Source of the DNA: Dryocola sp032051265
Lineage (GTDB): Bacteria > Pseudomonadota > Gammaproteobacteria > Enterobacterales > Enterobacteriaceae
Direction: 5' to 3'
Assembly: GCA_032051265.1 (NCBI GenBank)
Contig: DAMBYU010000001.1
Span: 124,001 to 188,000, forward strand
Length of the DNA stretch: 64,000 nt
Part shown: piece after piece, positions 25,268-34,478 of the stretch
How positions within the stretch are numbered: position 1 is the stretch's first letter
Layout: each line of letters begins with the position of its first letter
Made by a program: the position numbers and the translations under genes
Notes under the pieces: model-generated
Seen by the model: the letters and a program-made list of their open reading frames with translations, nothing else
Told to the model about the DNA's origin: nothing
Databases searched by the model: none

Positions 25268-26218
25268 TTAAAGTTTGGCTGCGAGTAAATTTTCCAGTTG
25301 GCGTTGGTCCACGGCGAACTGGCGAATACCGTCGGCCAGCTTTTCAACGGCCATCGGATCCTGGTTATGTTCCCAGCGGAATTCCGCTTCGCTCAAAGGC
25401 TGCGGACGGCGGAAGCCCTGAGAAGTCGGCACCAGTTTACGCATCACCGGTTCTTCGCTTTCCTGCAGCTGCTGCAGAAGATTTGGCGCAATCGTCAAAC
25501 GGTCGCAGCCCGCAAGGGCCAGTATCTGCTCGGTACGACGGAAACTCGCGCCCATCACCACGGTGTTGTAATTGTGCTGCTTAAAGTAATCATAGATATT
25601 GCGAACGGATTTAACGCCCGGATCTTCTTCTACCACGTAGGGATCCATCGGCTTACGGGCCTGATACCAGTCGTAAATTCGTCCAACGAACGGGGAAATA
25701 AGGAACACGCCCGCTTCAGCACAGGCGCGGGCCTGAGCGAAGGAGAACAGCAGCGTCAGGTTGCAGTCGATGCCCTCTTTTTGTAGTTCTTCCGCGGCGC
25801 GGATGCCTTCCCAGGTGGAAGCCAGCTTGATCATAATGCGCGATTTATCAATGCCCTGTTCGGCATACAGCTCAACCAGACGGCGCGCTTTGGCAATGCT
25901 TTTTTCTTTATCGAAAGAGAGGCGGGCGTCTACTTCTGTCGAGACGCGGCCGGGGATGCTTTTCAGAATTTCTGCACCAAAATTAACGGCCAGTTTATCG
26001 CAGGCTTCAGCGACCTGCGCTTCCTGGGTACCGCCGCGCTTTTTGCCATAGGCTAGCGCATTTTCTATAAGTGATTGATAATGTTCTAATCCTGCGGCTT
26101 TCAGCAACAGAGATGGATTGGTGGTGGCATCCATAGGCTGGTAGTGGCGGATTGATTCTATATCGCCACTGTCGGCAACCACGGTGGTAAATTGTTTAAT
26201 GCCGTCTAGCTGGTTCAT
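25268..26218 (-). CDS. talA: Transaldolase A
   Basis: Transaldolase transfers a dihydroxyacetone unit from sedoheptulose-7-phosphate to glyceraldehyde-3-phosphate. The 316-residue product has the Schiff-base lysine K131 in IMIKLASTWEG and the family segment DATTNPSLLLKA near residue 31. The ORF extends 17 codons upstream, but the ATG at 26218 is preceded by AAGGAGATATAT and matches E. coli MNQLDGIKQF. Sequence is TalA-like rather than TalB-like, and the partner tktB follows directly. Confidence 0.95.
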   Translation of the reverse strand: MNQLDGIKQFTTVVADSGDIESIRHYQPMDATTNPSLLLKAAGLEHYQSLIENALAYGKKRGGTQEAQVAEACDKLAVNFGAEILKSIPGRVSTEVDARLSFDKEKSIAKARRLVELYAEQGIDKSRIMIKLASTWEGIRAAEELQKEGIDCNLTLLFSFAQARACAEAGVFLISPFVGRIYDWYQARKPMDPYVVEEDPGVKSVRNIYDYFKQHNYNTVVMGASFRRTEQILALAGCDRLTIAPNLLQQLQESEEPVMRKLVPTSQGFRRPQPLSEAEFRWEHNQDPMAVEKLADGIRQFAVDQRQLENLLAAKL

Positions 26219-26479
26219 ATATATCTCCTTGAAATACAATGTCTTTATGGAGCGTTCCATGCCGCTCACGAGGGGAATCCATCAAATGTATAACTAAAAA
26301 GCATAGCAGACGGCCAGGGGGTTGCGGTTAATGCCGGGTAACATAGTTACTATAACTCTCTAACAAAATTGCCGTGGGATGTTGATAGTATGGTCACGTT
26401 CAAAGTTTATGAGGCTCACAGGCGTGATACTACGTAACCTTAGCTACCCGTTGATAATGAGCAAGAAAGGAACGAACAA

Positions 26480-28759
26480 ATGGATGAACAACTGAAGCAA
26501 AGTGCCCTCGATTTTCACGAATTCCCCATTCCCGGAAAAATTCAGGTTTCGCCAACCAAACCGCTCGCCACCCAGCGCGATTTGGCACTGGCCTATTCGC
26601 CGGGCGTTGCGGCACCTTGTCTCGAAATCGAAAAAGATCCGCTGGCGGCCTATAAGTACACCGCGCGCGGCAATCTGGTCGGCGTAGTTTCTAACGGTAC
26701 CGCCGTACTGGGACTGGGCAATATCGGCGCGCTGGCCGGCAAGCCGGTCATGGAAGGGAAGGGTGTACTGTTCAAAAAGTTTGCCGGTATCGACGTGTTT
26801 GATATCGAAATCGACGAACAGGATCCGGACAAACTGATTGACGTTATCGCCGCGCTCGAACCCACTTTCGGCGGTATCAACTTAGAAGATATTAAAGCGC
26901 CAGAATGTTTCTACATTGAGAAAACGCTGCGCGAGCGCATGAACATTCCTGTGTTCCACGATGACCAGCACGGCACCGCGATTATCTGTACCGCTGCGGT
27001 ACTTAACGGCCTGCGCGTTATTGAGAAAAATATTTCCGATATTCGTTTAGTGGTCTCCGGTGCAGGCGCGGCAAGTATCGCCTGTATGAACCTGCTGGTC
27101 GCGCTGGGTATGCAGAAACACAACATCGTGGTTTGCGATTCCAAAGGCGTTATCTATAAAGGCCGCGAAGAGAATATGGCGGAAACCAAAGCGGCCTATG
27201 CCGTTGACGATAATGGCAAACGCACGCTGGATGATGTCATTGAAGGCGCTGATATTTTCCTCGGCTGCTCTGGACCGAAAGTCCTGACGCAGGAGATGGT
27301 CAAAAAAATGGCGCGCGCGCCGCTGATTATGGCGCTGGCTAACCCGGAACCGGAAATCCTGCCGCCGCTGGCAAAAGAAGTGCGCCCGGATGCAATTATC
27401 TGTACCGGTCGCTCTGACTTCCCCAATCAGGTAAATAACGTGCTGTGCTTCCCGTTCATCTTCCGTGGCGCGCTGGACGTAGGGGCAACGGCAATCAATG
27501 AAGAGATGAAGCTGGCTGCGGTTCACGCTATCGCCGAGCTGGCGCATGCTGAGCAAAGCGACGTGGTCGCTTCCGCCTACGGCGAAGAAGAGCTGACTTT
27601 CGGCCCTGATTACCTGATCCCTAAACCTTTCGACCCGCGCCTGATCGTGCAGATTGCGCCAGCGGTGGCGAAGGCGGCGATGGATACCGGCGTGGCAACG
27701 CGTCCAATTGAGGATTTCGAAGCCTATAAAGAGAAGCTCACCGAATTCGTCTACAAAACTAACCTGTTTATGAAGCCGATCTTCTCCCAGGCGCGTAAAG
27801 AGCCAAAACGCGTTGTGCTGGCGGAAGGCGAAGAGGCCCGCGTGTTGCACGCAACTCAGGAACTGATCACGCTGGGTCTGGCAAAACCTATTCTGATTGG
27901 CCGCCCTTCCGTTATCGAAATGCGCCTGAAAAAACTCGGCCTGCAAATGCGTGCGGGCACGGATTTTGAAATCGTCAACAACGAATCCGATCCGCGTTTC
28001 AAAGAGTACTGGAACGAGTACTACAACATCATGAAACGCCGTGGCATTACCCAGGAGCAGGCGCAGCGTGCGGTCATCAGCAACACCACCGTGATTGGCG
28101 CGATTATGGTTCATCGCGGCGAAGCGGACGCCATGATTTGCGGCACCATCGGTGAATATCACGAGCACTTCGAAGTGGTAGAAAAACTGTTTGGCTATCG
28201 TGAAGGGGTGAAAGCAGCCGGTGCAATGAACGCGCTTCTGCTGCCGAGCGGTAACACCTTTATTGCCGATACCTATGTGAATGACGATCCAACTCCGGAA
28301 GAGCTGACGGAAATCACCCTGCTGGCGGCGGAAACGGTACGTCGTTTTGGCATTGAACCGAAAGTGGCGCTGCTGTCGCACTCAAACTACGGCTCCTCCA
28401 ACTCAAAAGCCGCCTGCAAAATGCGCGCTACGCTTGAGATGGTCCGCGAGAGGGCGCCTGAGCTTGAGATTGACGGGGAAATGCATGGCGATGCCGCGCT
28501 TGTGGAAAGTATCCGTAGCGAACGTATGCCGGACAGCCCGCTGAAAGGTTCGGCGAATATCCTGATCATGCCAAACGTGGAAGCCGCGCGTATCAGCTAT
28601 AACCTGCTGCGCGTCTCCAGTTCTGAAGGGGTGACCGTTGGGCCGGTGCTGATGGGCGTTGCGAAACCGGTGCATGTCTTAACGCCAATCGCTTCCGTTC
28701 GCCGCATCGTCAATATGGTGGCGCTGGCGGTTGTTGAGGCACAGACCACGCCGCTTTAA
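26480..28759 (+). CDS. maeB: NADP-dependent malic enzyme MaeB
   Basis: MaeB oxidatively decarboxylates malate to pyruvate with NADP. The 759-residue protein is the two-domain form. Residues about 1-425 are the malic enzyme (YSPGVAAPC, VFHDDQHGTA, the NADP-binding VVSGAGAASIACMN). About 430-759 are a phosphotransacetylase-like regulatory domain (VVLAEGEEARVLHA, LSHSNYGSSNS) that in E. coli binds acetyl-CoA and is not catalytic. The start has AAGGAACGAAC upstream. The gene is convergent with hemF, 33 bases away, where E. coli carries the 17-gene eut operon. Confidence 0.97.
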   Translation: MDEQLKQSALDFHEFPIPGKIQVSPTKPLATQRDLALAYSPGVAAPCLEIEKDPLAAYKYTARGNLVGVVSNGTAVLGLGNIGALAGKPVMEGKGVLFKKFAGIDVFDIEIDEQDPDKLIDVIAALEPTFGGINLEDIKAPECFYIEKTLRERMNIPVFHDDQHGTAIICTAAVLNGLRVIEKNISDIRLVVSGAGAASIACMNLLVALGMQKHNIVVCDSKGVIYKGREENMAETKAAYAVDDNGKRTLDDVIEGADIFLGCSGPKVLTQEMVKKMARAPLIMALANPEPEILPPLAKEVRPDAIICTGRSDFPNQVNNVLCFPFIFRGALDVGATAINEEMKLAAVHAIAELAHAEQSDVVASAYGEEELTFGPDYLIPKPFDPRLIVQIAPAVAKAAMDTGVATRPIEDFEAYKEKLTEFVYKTNLFMKPIFSQARKEPKRVVLAEGEEARVLHATQELITLGLAKPILIGRPSVIEMRLKKLGLQMRAGTDFEIVNNESDPRFKEYWNEYYNIMKRRGITQEQAQRAVISNTTVIGAIMVHRGEADAMICGTIGEYHEHFEVVEKLFGYREGVKAAGAMNALLLPSGNTFIADTYVNDDPTPEELTEITLLAAETVRRFGIEPKVALLSHSNYGSSNSKAACKMRATLEMVRERAPELEIDGEMHGDAALVESIRSERMPDSPLKGSANILIMPNVEAARISYNLLRVSSSEGVTVGPVLMGVAKPVHVLTPIASVRRIVNMVALAVVEAQTTPL

Positions 28760-28792
28760 GGGTTTCTTCTCTCCCTTTCAGGGAGAGAAAAA

Positions 28793-29695
28793 CTACACCC
28801 ACTCCTTAACAGGCAAGAAGTCACGATACAAGGCGGCCTCCGGGCTGCCTTCTTGCGGCTGATAGTTATATTCCCAGCGCACCAGCGGCGGCATCGACAT
28901 TAATATCGACTCCGTGCGCCCCCCGGTCTGCAAACCGAATAGCGTTCCGCGATCCCACACCAGATTGAACTCTACGTAGCGCCCACGGCGATAAAGCTGG
29001 AAGTTGCGTTCGCGTTCGCCCCAGGGCAGGGCTTTGCGACGCTCAACAATAGGTAGATACGCATCCAGATACCCGTTCCCGACGGCCTGCATAAAACTAA
29101 AACAGTGGGCGAAATCTGGCGTATTCAGATCGTCAAAGAACAGCCCGCCAATGCCGCGCTGCTCGTTGCGGTGTTTGATAAAGAAATAATCATCGCACCA
29201 TTTTTTAAACCGCGGGAAAACCTCATCGCCGAACGGCTGGCACAGATCGCGGGCCGTTTTGTGCCAGTGAATGGCGTCTTCAGCAAAGCCGTAGAACGGC
29301 GTTAAATCAAAACCGCCGCCGAACCACCATACCGGGTCACAGCCGGGCTTTTCAGCGATGAAAAAGCGCACGTTGGCGTGGCTGGTGGGGATATAGGGAT
29401 TAAGCGGATGCACAACCAGCGAAACCCCCATGGCTTCGAAGCTGCGTCCGGCAAGCTCCGGGCGGTGCGCGGTTGCAGAGGCGGGCATTGCGTCGCCGTG
29501 GACATGCGAAAAGTTAACGCCCGCCTGCTCAAATACGTTTCCACCGCGTAATACCCGGCTGCGCCCGCCGCCGCCTTCTCTTTGCCAGCGCTCTTCTTCA
29601 AAGGCTGCACCGTCAACGGCGGCAAGCTGCTGGCAAATAGTCTCCTGCAGCTGCAGTAGATACTCTTTTACGGCTTGGATATCGGGCGTATTCAT
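28793..29695 (-). CDS. hemF: Oxygen-dependent coproporphyrinogen III oxidase
   Basis: HemF converts coproporphyrinogen III to protoporphyrinogen IX with oxygen in haem synthesis. The 300-residue product has the family length and motifs: RGGNVFEQAGVNFSHVHG, HPLNPYIPTSHANVRFF and WWFGGGFDLTPFYGF. It lies four bases downstream of amiA on the same strand, the amiA-hemF arrangement of E. coli. The first downstream neighbour is maeB, convergent. Confidence 0.97.
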   Translation of the reverse strand: MNTPDIQAVKEYLLQLQETICQQLAAVDGAAFEEERWQREGGGGRSRVLRGGNVFEQAGVNFSHVHGDAMPASATAHRPELAGRSFEAMGVSLVVHPLNPYIPTSHANVRFFIAEKPGCDPVWWFGGGFDLTPFYGFAEDAIHWHKTARDLCQPFGDEVFPRFKKWCDDYFFIKHRNEQRGIGGLFFDDLNTPDFAHCFSFMQAVGNGYLDAYLPIVERRKALPWGERERNFQLYRRGRYVEFNLVWDRGTLFGLQTGGRTESILMSMPPLVRWEYNYQPQEGSPEAALYRDFLPVKEWV

Positions 29696-29699
29696 AGGA

Positions 29700-30572
29700 T
29701 TAACGTTTCTTACCGTGGGCTTTGTGATTATCGAACCAGTTGAAATAACTGATGACGCCTGCGGCTATCGCGCTGGCAATCTTGTGGCGAAACGCCGCCG
29801 TACCGAGCAGTTTTTCTTCGCCGGGGTTGGTAATAAATGACGTTTCTACCAGCACCGAAGGAATCGACGGTGATTTTAATACCACGAAAGCGGCCTGTTC
29901 GGTATTGCGGCTATGAAGCTTATGCACCGGTTTGATTTGCCTGAGGATGTGCGACCCAAGCGTCAGGCTATTTTTGATGGTGTCCGTTTGCACCAGATCA
30001 AACAGCACCTGTTGCAGATAATGGTCTTTATTTTTCACCCTGCTGCCCGCCACATCGTCGGCGGCGTTCTCTTTATCAGAAAGGTACTTCGCCATGGCGC
30101 TACTGGCGCCGCGATTGGAGAGGGCGAACACGGACGCGCCTGCTGCCGTCGGGCTGGTAAAGCCATCGGCGTGAATCGACATAAACAAGTCAGCGCCGTG
30201 CTTGTGGGCAATCTCAACGCGGTCATACAAGGGGATAAATTCGTCGCTGGTGCGGGTCAGCCGGGCCTCGATCCCTTTGCTGCGCAGAATGCTGCGTACG
30301 TTTTTGGCGATCGCCAGCACCACGTGTTTCTCTTTCGAACCATTATGTCCGATGGCGCCGGTATCAATGCCGCCGTGGCCGGGATCTAACATTACCATGC
30401 GGCGGCCGCCGGACTTCTTTGCCGGTTTACTGTGATTAGTCGTGGTGTTGAGCGTTTTGCTCTCCTGGCGAGCCAGCGCCTTACTTGCGCTGGATAAGGT
30501 CAGGGCAGCCAAACCAGTAAGCAGCAACTGGCGGCGGGTGGTGAGTTGCGTCAGTGATTTAATTTTACTCAT
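29700..30572 (-). CDS. amiA: N-acetylmuramoyl-L-alanine amidase AmiA
   Basis: AmiA is a periplasmic zinc amidase that cleaves the septal peptidoglycan during cell separation, activated by EnvC. The 290-residue product (E. coli 289) begins with a Tat signal containing TTRRQLLLTG at about residues 11-20 and a cleavage site near AQ/ALAR at residue 33-35. The Amidase_3 domain starts with VMLDPGHGGIDTGAIG, holding the first zinc histidine. Further ligands are an E and H in RVEIAHKHGADLFMSIHAD, and the catalytic glutamate is in VLVETSFITN. It starts the amiA-hemF pair. Confidence 0.96.
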   Translation of the reverse strand: MSKIKSLTQLTTRRQLLLTGLAALTLSSASKALARQESKTLNTTTNHSKPAKKSGGRRMVMLDPGHGGIDTGAIGHNGSKEKHVVLAIAKNVRSILRSKGIEARLTRTSDEFIPLYDRVEIAHKHGADLFMSIHADGFTSPTAAGASVFALSNRGASSAMAKYLSDKENAADDVAGSRVKNKDHYLQQVLFDLVQTDTIKNSLTLGSHILRQIKPVHKLHSRNTEQAAFVVLKSPSIPSVLVETSFITNPGEEKLLGTAAFRHKIASAIAAGVISYFNWFDNHKAHGKKR

Positions 30573-30787
30573 ACGGCTAATTATTTATCTTATGAATTCT
30601 TGATTAGCATTTATATCGTATCGTCAATGCGTTAACGACAGGCGTTTGGCCGAAATGTTTATCTTTTCATTTCAATACATGAACAGGCGACAAGTATGCC
30701 ATTTTTTACCAGCTTTTGCGGCAGATATTGGCTTAATGGGAAGGACGCGCCATAATCAGGTTTTTAAGACTAAAAGCGGCTAAAACC

Positions 30788-31213
30788 ATGGAAATACGCG
30801 TTTTTCGGCAGGAAGATTTCGAAGAGGTCATCACCCTTTGGGAGCGCTGCGATCTTCTGCGGCCATGGAACGATCCTGAAATGGATATCGAACGTAAATT
30901 GCAGCACGATGCGGATCTGTTTCTGGTGGCGGAAGTGGGCGGGGAGGTTGTCGGCTCATTGATGGGCGGATACGACGGCCACCGTGGCTCTGCATACTAT
31001 CTTGGCGTGCACCCTGAATTTCGCGGGCGCGGCATTGCCAATGCGTTGCTCAGCCGCCTTGAGAAAAAGCTCATTGCGCGCGGCTGTCCAAAAATTCATA
31101 TCATGGTGCGTGAAGAAAACGATCTGGTGATCGGCATGTACGAGCGGCTGGAATATGAACAGCAGGATGTAGTGATGCTGGGCAAACGTCTGATTGAAGA
31201 CCAAGAGTATTGA
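30788..31213 (+). CDS. ypeA: GNAT-family acetyltransferase YpeA
   Basis: A 141-residue acetyltransferase of the RimI-like GNAT fold. The acetyl-CoA binding loop is visible as HPEFRGRGIANALLSRLEKKL, and MEIRVFRQEDFEEVI is the family N-terminus. The acceptor substrate is not known. It starts a plus-strand group with yfeZ (sharing one base) and yfeY, divergent from amiA with a 215-base gap. Confidence 0.92.
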   Translation: MEIRVFRQEDFEEVITLWERCDLLRPWNDPEMDIERKLQHDADLFLVAEVGGEVVGSLMGGYDGHRGSAYYLGVHPEFRGRGIANALLSRLEKKLIARGCPKIHIMVREENDLVIGMYERLEYEQQDVVMLGKRLIEDQEY

Positions 31214-31659
31214 TGCTTTTTAACTATCCCCCCTCGGATTATGACGTTCACGGCAATCTGAAAACACCTTTTCTGTTCTGGTGCATCCTTCTTTTTCAGG
31301 CGCGGACCTGGTTTTTGCTGGTGCTGGCAGGGGCATCCCGCCAGCAGGGCGATGCCCTGCTCGGTCTGTTCTATCCCGATCGGGACAATTTCTGGTTGGG
31401 CCTGCTGCCTGGCGTTCCGGCGGCGCTGGCGTTCGTCATCTGCGGTCGTCGTCACCTCTGGCCGAGGTTGTGGGCTGCCTGGCGCTGGGTGTTAATCGTT
31501 GCGCAGGTGGCCGTTCTTGCCTGGCAAATTGTGGTGATAGGGCAGGGCGAAGCGCTGACAGGCATGACGTTAGCGCTGCTGACCGGGGATGTTTTTGCCC
31601 TGTGGTGGCTGTGCACCAGCCGCCGTTTACGTGACTACTTTGCGCCGCAGCGTGAATGA
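31213..31659 (+). CDS. yfeZ: DUF2919 inner membrane protein YfeZ
   Basis: A 148-residue membrane protein with four hydrophobic segments (about 22-42, 57-77, 88-108 and 115-135), fitting the DUF2919 family and E. coli YfeZ. The ATG overlaps the ypeA stop as TGATG, implying translational coupling; a TTG one codon earlier is in frame but less likely. No function is known. The PPSDYDVHGNLKTP start is typical of the family. Confidence 0.85.
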   Translation: MLFNYPPSDYDVHGNLKTPFLFWCILLFQARTWFLLVLAGASRQQGDALLGLFYPDRDNFWLGLLPGVPAALAFVICGRRHLWPRLWAAWRWVLIVAQVAVLAWQIVVIGQGEALTGMTLALLTGDVFALWWLCTSRRLRDYFAPQRE

Positions 31660-31724
31660 AGGGGCACTTTTAAGGAAGTTTGTACTCCAATGCCCGTTAT
31701 CACTCCACAACAGAGGAATTATTG

Positions 31725-32300
31725 ATGAAGTCTTTGCGCCTGATGATGTTAGCCGCGCCGCTGATACTGAGCGGTTGTTCGACAATTTCTAACATGCACT
31801 GGTCAAGCCTCTCGCCGATGAGCTGGTTTGGTTCCTCCCCTGAAGTGAGCGAGCAGGGCGTCGGCGGCTTAAACGCCAGTACGCCAATGAATGAAGAAGC
31901 CGTCAGCGAAGGGCTTAACGATAATTATCGTCTGCGCAGCGGCATGAAAACCGATAACGGCACCGTGGTTCGTTATTTTGAAGCGATGGATGACAAGACG
32001 CTGATGGTTATCGTGAACGGCGATAACGGCACGGTAAGCCGCGTGGACGTCATGGATAAAGACATTAAAACCGCAAGCGGCGTTGAGATTGGTACGCCGT
32101 TTAGCGAACTTTATGACAAAGCCTACGGGGCGTGCGCAAAAGGCACGGGCGACGATGCGCAAAGCGTGGAATGCAAAGCGGCAGACAGCCAGCACATCAG
32201 CTATCTGTTTAGCGGCGAATGGCGTGGGCCGGAAGGCCTGATGCCAGCCGACGATACGCTCAAAAAATGGACCCTCAGCAAAATTATCTGGCGTAAATAA
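31725..32300 (+). CDS. yfeY: DUF1131 lipoprotein YfeY
   Basis: A 191-residue lipoprotein, identical in length to E. coli YfeY (known there as a sigma-E regulon member). The signal peptide ends in the lipobox LSGC with the cysteine at residue 19. Later segments SEQGVGGLNASTPMNEEAVSEGL and YLFSGEWRGPEGLMP are YfeY-specific. The ATG at 31725 follows AGAGGAATTATTG; the frame is open further upstream but only this start gives a signal peptide. Function unknown. Confidence 0.9.
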   Translation: MKSLRLMMLAAPLILSGCSTISNMHWSSLSPMSWFGSSPEVSEQGVGGLNASTPMNEEAVSEGLNDNYRLRSGMKTDNGTVVRYFEAMDDKTLMVIVNGDNGTVSRVDVMDKDIKTASGVEIGTPFSELYDKAYGACAKGTGDDAQSVECKAADSQHISYLFSGEWRGPEGLMPADDTLKKWTLSKIIWRK

Positions 32301-32403
32301 ATCAGCGTCTGGTTTGCGCCTTCGCAAGAAGGCGCAGCCGTAATCGGGTATGATATGCCGATAAATGCCACATCGCGTGGCATTCTTTTTTTCAGGAGGG
32401 TGC

Positions 32404-33303
32404 ATGTCTCGGGTTCAAAGCGGCATTTTGCCGGAACATTGTCGCGCCGCCGTCTGGCTGGAAGCGACTATTCAGGGTGATTTTGACGCCTTTCGTCAGG
32501 GCTGCAAAACCTTTACTCAGTCGCTGAATGCGTTGCAGGAAAAATTCCCGGAGGTGAATCTGGGGGCGGTAGTGGCATTTGGTCATGACCTGTGGCGTGA
32601 TTTGAGCGGCGGCGTGGGCGCTGAGGAGTTGAAAAACTTTGCGCCACTGGGCCGGGGCCTGGCACCAGCAACCCAGCATGATGTGATGATCCACATTTTA
32701 TCCCTGCGTCACGACGTGAACTTTTCCGTTGCGCAGGCGGCGCTGGCCGCTTTTGGCGATGCGCTTTCCATCAAAGAAGAGATCCACGGTTTCCGCTGGG
32801 TAGAAGACCGCGATTTGAGCGGCTTTGTTGATGGCACTGAAAACCCGCAGGGTGAAGATAATCGCCGCGAAGTGGCGGTTATCAACGAAGGCGTTGACGC
32901 TGGCGGCAGCTACGTGTTCGTGCAGCGTTGGGAGCACAATCTTAAGTCGTTCAATCGCATGAGCGTTGGCGACCAGGAGATGATCATGGGGCGTACCAAA
33001 GAAGCCAATGAAGAGATTGATGGCGACGAACGTCCGGCAACCTCTCACCTCAGCCGTGTCGATCTGAAAGAAAACGGCAAGGGGCTGAAAATTGTGCGGC
33101 AAAGCCTGCCATACGGAACCGCCAGCGGTACACACGGCCTTTACTTCATCGCCTACTGCGCGCGTCTGCATAACATTGAACAGCAGCTATTGAGCATGTT
33201 TGGCGAAACCGACGGCAAGCGCGACGGCATGTTGCGCTTCACCAAACCGGTGAGCGGCGGCTATTACTTTGCCCCGTCGCTGGATAAGCTGTTGAGCCTG
33301 TAA
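32404..33303 (+). CDS. yfeX: Dyp-type peroxidase YfeX
   Basis: YfeX is a cytoplasmic haem-containing dye-decolourising peroxidase; it oxidises porphyrinogens, and a proposed haem-iron release activity is disputed. The 299-residue product matches the E. coli length. The catalytic aspartate is in the GFVDGTENP motif (about residue 143), and the axial haem histidine is probably in TSHLSRVDL (about 215). The ATG at 32404 follows TCAGGAGGGTGC. No Tat signal is present. It is the last gene before the cys cluster, and the E. coli genes ucpA and murRQP that normally lie between are absent. Confidence 0.95.
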   Translation: MSRVQSGILPEHCRAAVWLEATIQGDFDAFRQGCKTFTQSLNALQEKFPEVNLGAVVAFGHDLWRDLSGGVGAEELKNFAPLGRGLAPATQHDVMIHILSLRHDVNFSVAQAALAAFGDALSIKEEIHGFRWVEDRDLSGFVDGTENPQGEDNRREVAVINEGVDAGGSYVFVQRWEHNLKSFNRMSVGDQEMIMGRTKEANEEIDGDERPATSHLSRVDLKENGKGLKIVRQSLPYGTASGTHGLYFIAYCARLHNIEQQLLSMFGETDGKRDGMLRFTKPVSGGYYFAPSLDKLLSL

Positions 33304-33347
33304 TTTCCTTCCGGCGCAGCGTTCGCTGCGTCTTATGCGTCTTATAT

Positions 33348-33412
33348 CCCTTTCTTATTGCAAATCACCAAACGGTATATAAAAGCGTTACAGCTTTAGC
33401 TCTCGTTATAAA
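33348..33412 (+). promoter_or_regulatory. Predicted CysB-dependent promoter of cysPUWA
   Basis: An AT-rich block (TATATCCCTTTCTTATTGC and AAACGGTATATAAAAGCG) resembles the CysB-binding region of the E. coli cysP promoter, and TATAAA at 33408 could be the -10. CysB with N-acetylserine activates this operon during sulfur limitation. The match is by recall of the E. coli region, not a scored motif. Confidence 0.4.
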
Positions 33413-33461
33413 TAAACTGATGGCATGTTAAGCACGATCGTTTCGCAAATAAGGGTGCCCA

Positions 33462-34478
33462 ATGGCAAACACGTCAGTTAAAAAAGTATGGAATGCGCTC
33501 GTTGTCTCTGCGTTGCTGGCAGGATCTGCCCATGCAACGGAGCTGCTCAACAGCTCTTATGATGTGTCTCGCGAACTGTTCGCCGCGCTAAATCCGGCGT
33601 TTGAACAAAAATGGGCGCAGGAAAATAACGGCGACAAGCTGACGATAAAACAATCTCATGCCGGGTCGTCAAAACAGGCGCTGGCGATATTACAGGGCTT
33701 AAAAGCTGACGTTGTAACTTATAACCAGGTGACAGACGTGCAGATCCTGCACGACAAAGGCAAGTTGATCCCGGCTGACTGGCAGAGCCGGTTGCCGAAT
33801 AACAGCTCGCCGTTCTACTCCACCATGGCTTTCCTGGTGCGCAAGGGCAACCCGAAGAACATTCACGACTGGAGCGATTTGGTGCGCCCGGACGTGAAGC
33901 TTATCTTCCCAAATCCAAAAACCTCCGGTAATGCGCGCTACACCTATCTGGGAGCCTGGGGAGCCGCAAACAAAGCTGACGGTGGTGATAAAGCCAAAAC
34001 CGAGCAGTTTATGACCCAGTTCCTGAAGAACGTTGAAGTGTTCGATACCGGCGGCCGTGGGGCGACAACCACGTTCGTTGAAAGAAACCTCGGCGACGTG
34101 CTGATCAGTTTCGAATCGGAAGTGAACAACATCCGTAATCAGTACGCGAAAGATGGCTACGAGGTTGTGGTGCCGAAAGTAAATATTCTGGCCGAATTTC
34201 CGGTGGCCTGGGTTGATAAGAACGTGAAGGCTAACGGTACGGAAAAGGCGGCTAAGGATTACCTGAATTTCCTGTATAGCCCGGCGGCGCAGACAATCAT
34301 TACCGACTATTACTATCGCGTGAACAGCCCGGAAATGATGGATAAGCTGAAAGATAAATTCCCGCAGACCGAGTTGTTCACCGTAGAAGATGTGTTCGGC
34401 GGCTGGCCGGAAGCGATGAAAACGCATTTCGCAAGCGGTGGTGAGTTCGACAAGCTGGTAGCGGCAGGGCGTAACTAA
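33462..34478 (+). CDS. cysP: Thiosulfate/sulfate ABC transporter substrate-binding protein CysP
   Basis: CysP is the periplasmic binding protein that delivers thiosulfate and sulfate to the CysUWA importer. The 338-residue product has a Sec signal peptide with cleavage after SAHA near residue 26. Anion-binding patterns include SHAGSSKQAL and FPNPKTSGNARYTYLGAWG, and the C-terminal FGGWPEAMKTHF is typical. Its stop overlaps the cysU start by one base (TAATG), beginning a tightly coupled operon. Confidence 0.96.
   Translation: MANTSVKKVWNALVVSALLAGSAHATELLNSSYDVSRELFAALNPAFEQKWAQENNGDKLTIKQSHAGSSKQALAILQGLKADVVTYNQVTDVQILHDKGKLIPADWQSRLPNNSSPFYSTMAFLVRKGNPKNIHDWSDLVRPDVKLIFPNPKTSGNARYTYLGAWGAANKADGGDKAKTEQFMTQFLKNVEVFDTGGRGATTTFVERNLGDVLISFESEVNNIRNQYAKDGYEVVVPKVNILAEFPVAWVDKNVKANGTEKAAKDYLNFLYSPAAQTIITDYYYRVNSPEMMDKLKDKFPQTELFTVEDVFGGWPEAMKTHFASGGEFDKLVAAGRN

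Noticed and set aside
27047..28381. 444-codon open frame antisense to maeB
   Set aside because: Opposite a certain gene with typical codon bias; the product is rich in His, Arg and Phe as expected from reversed codons.
28767..28789. Hairpin between maeB and hemF considered as a terminator
   Set aside because: Stem is good, but no T run follows on either strand, so rho-independent termination is unlikely.
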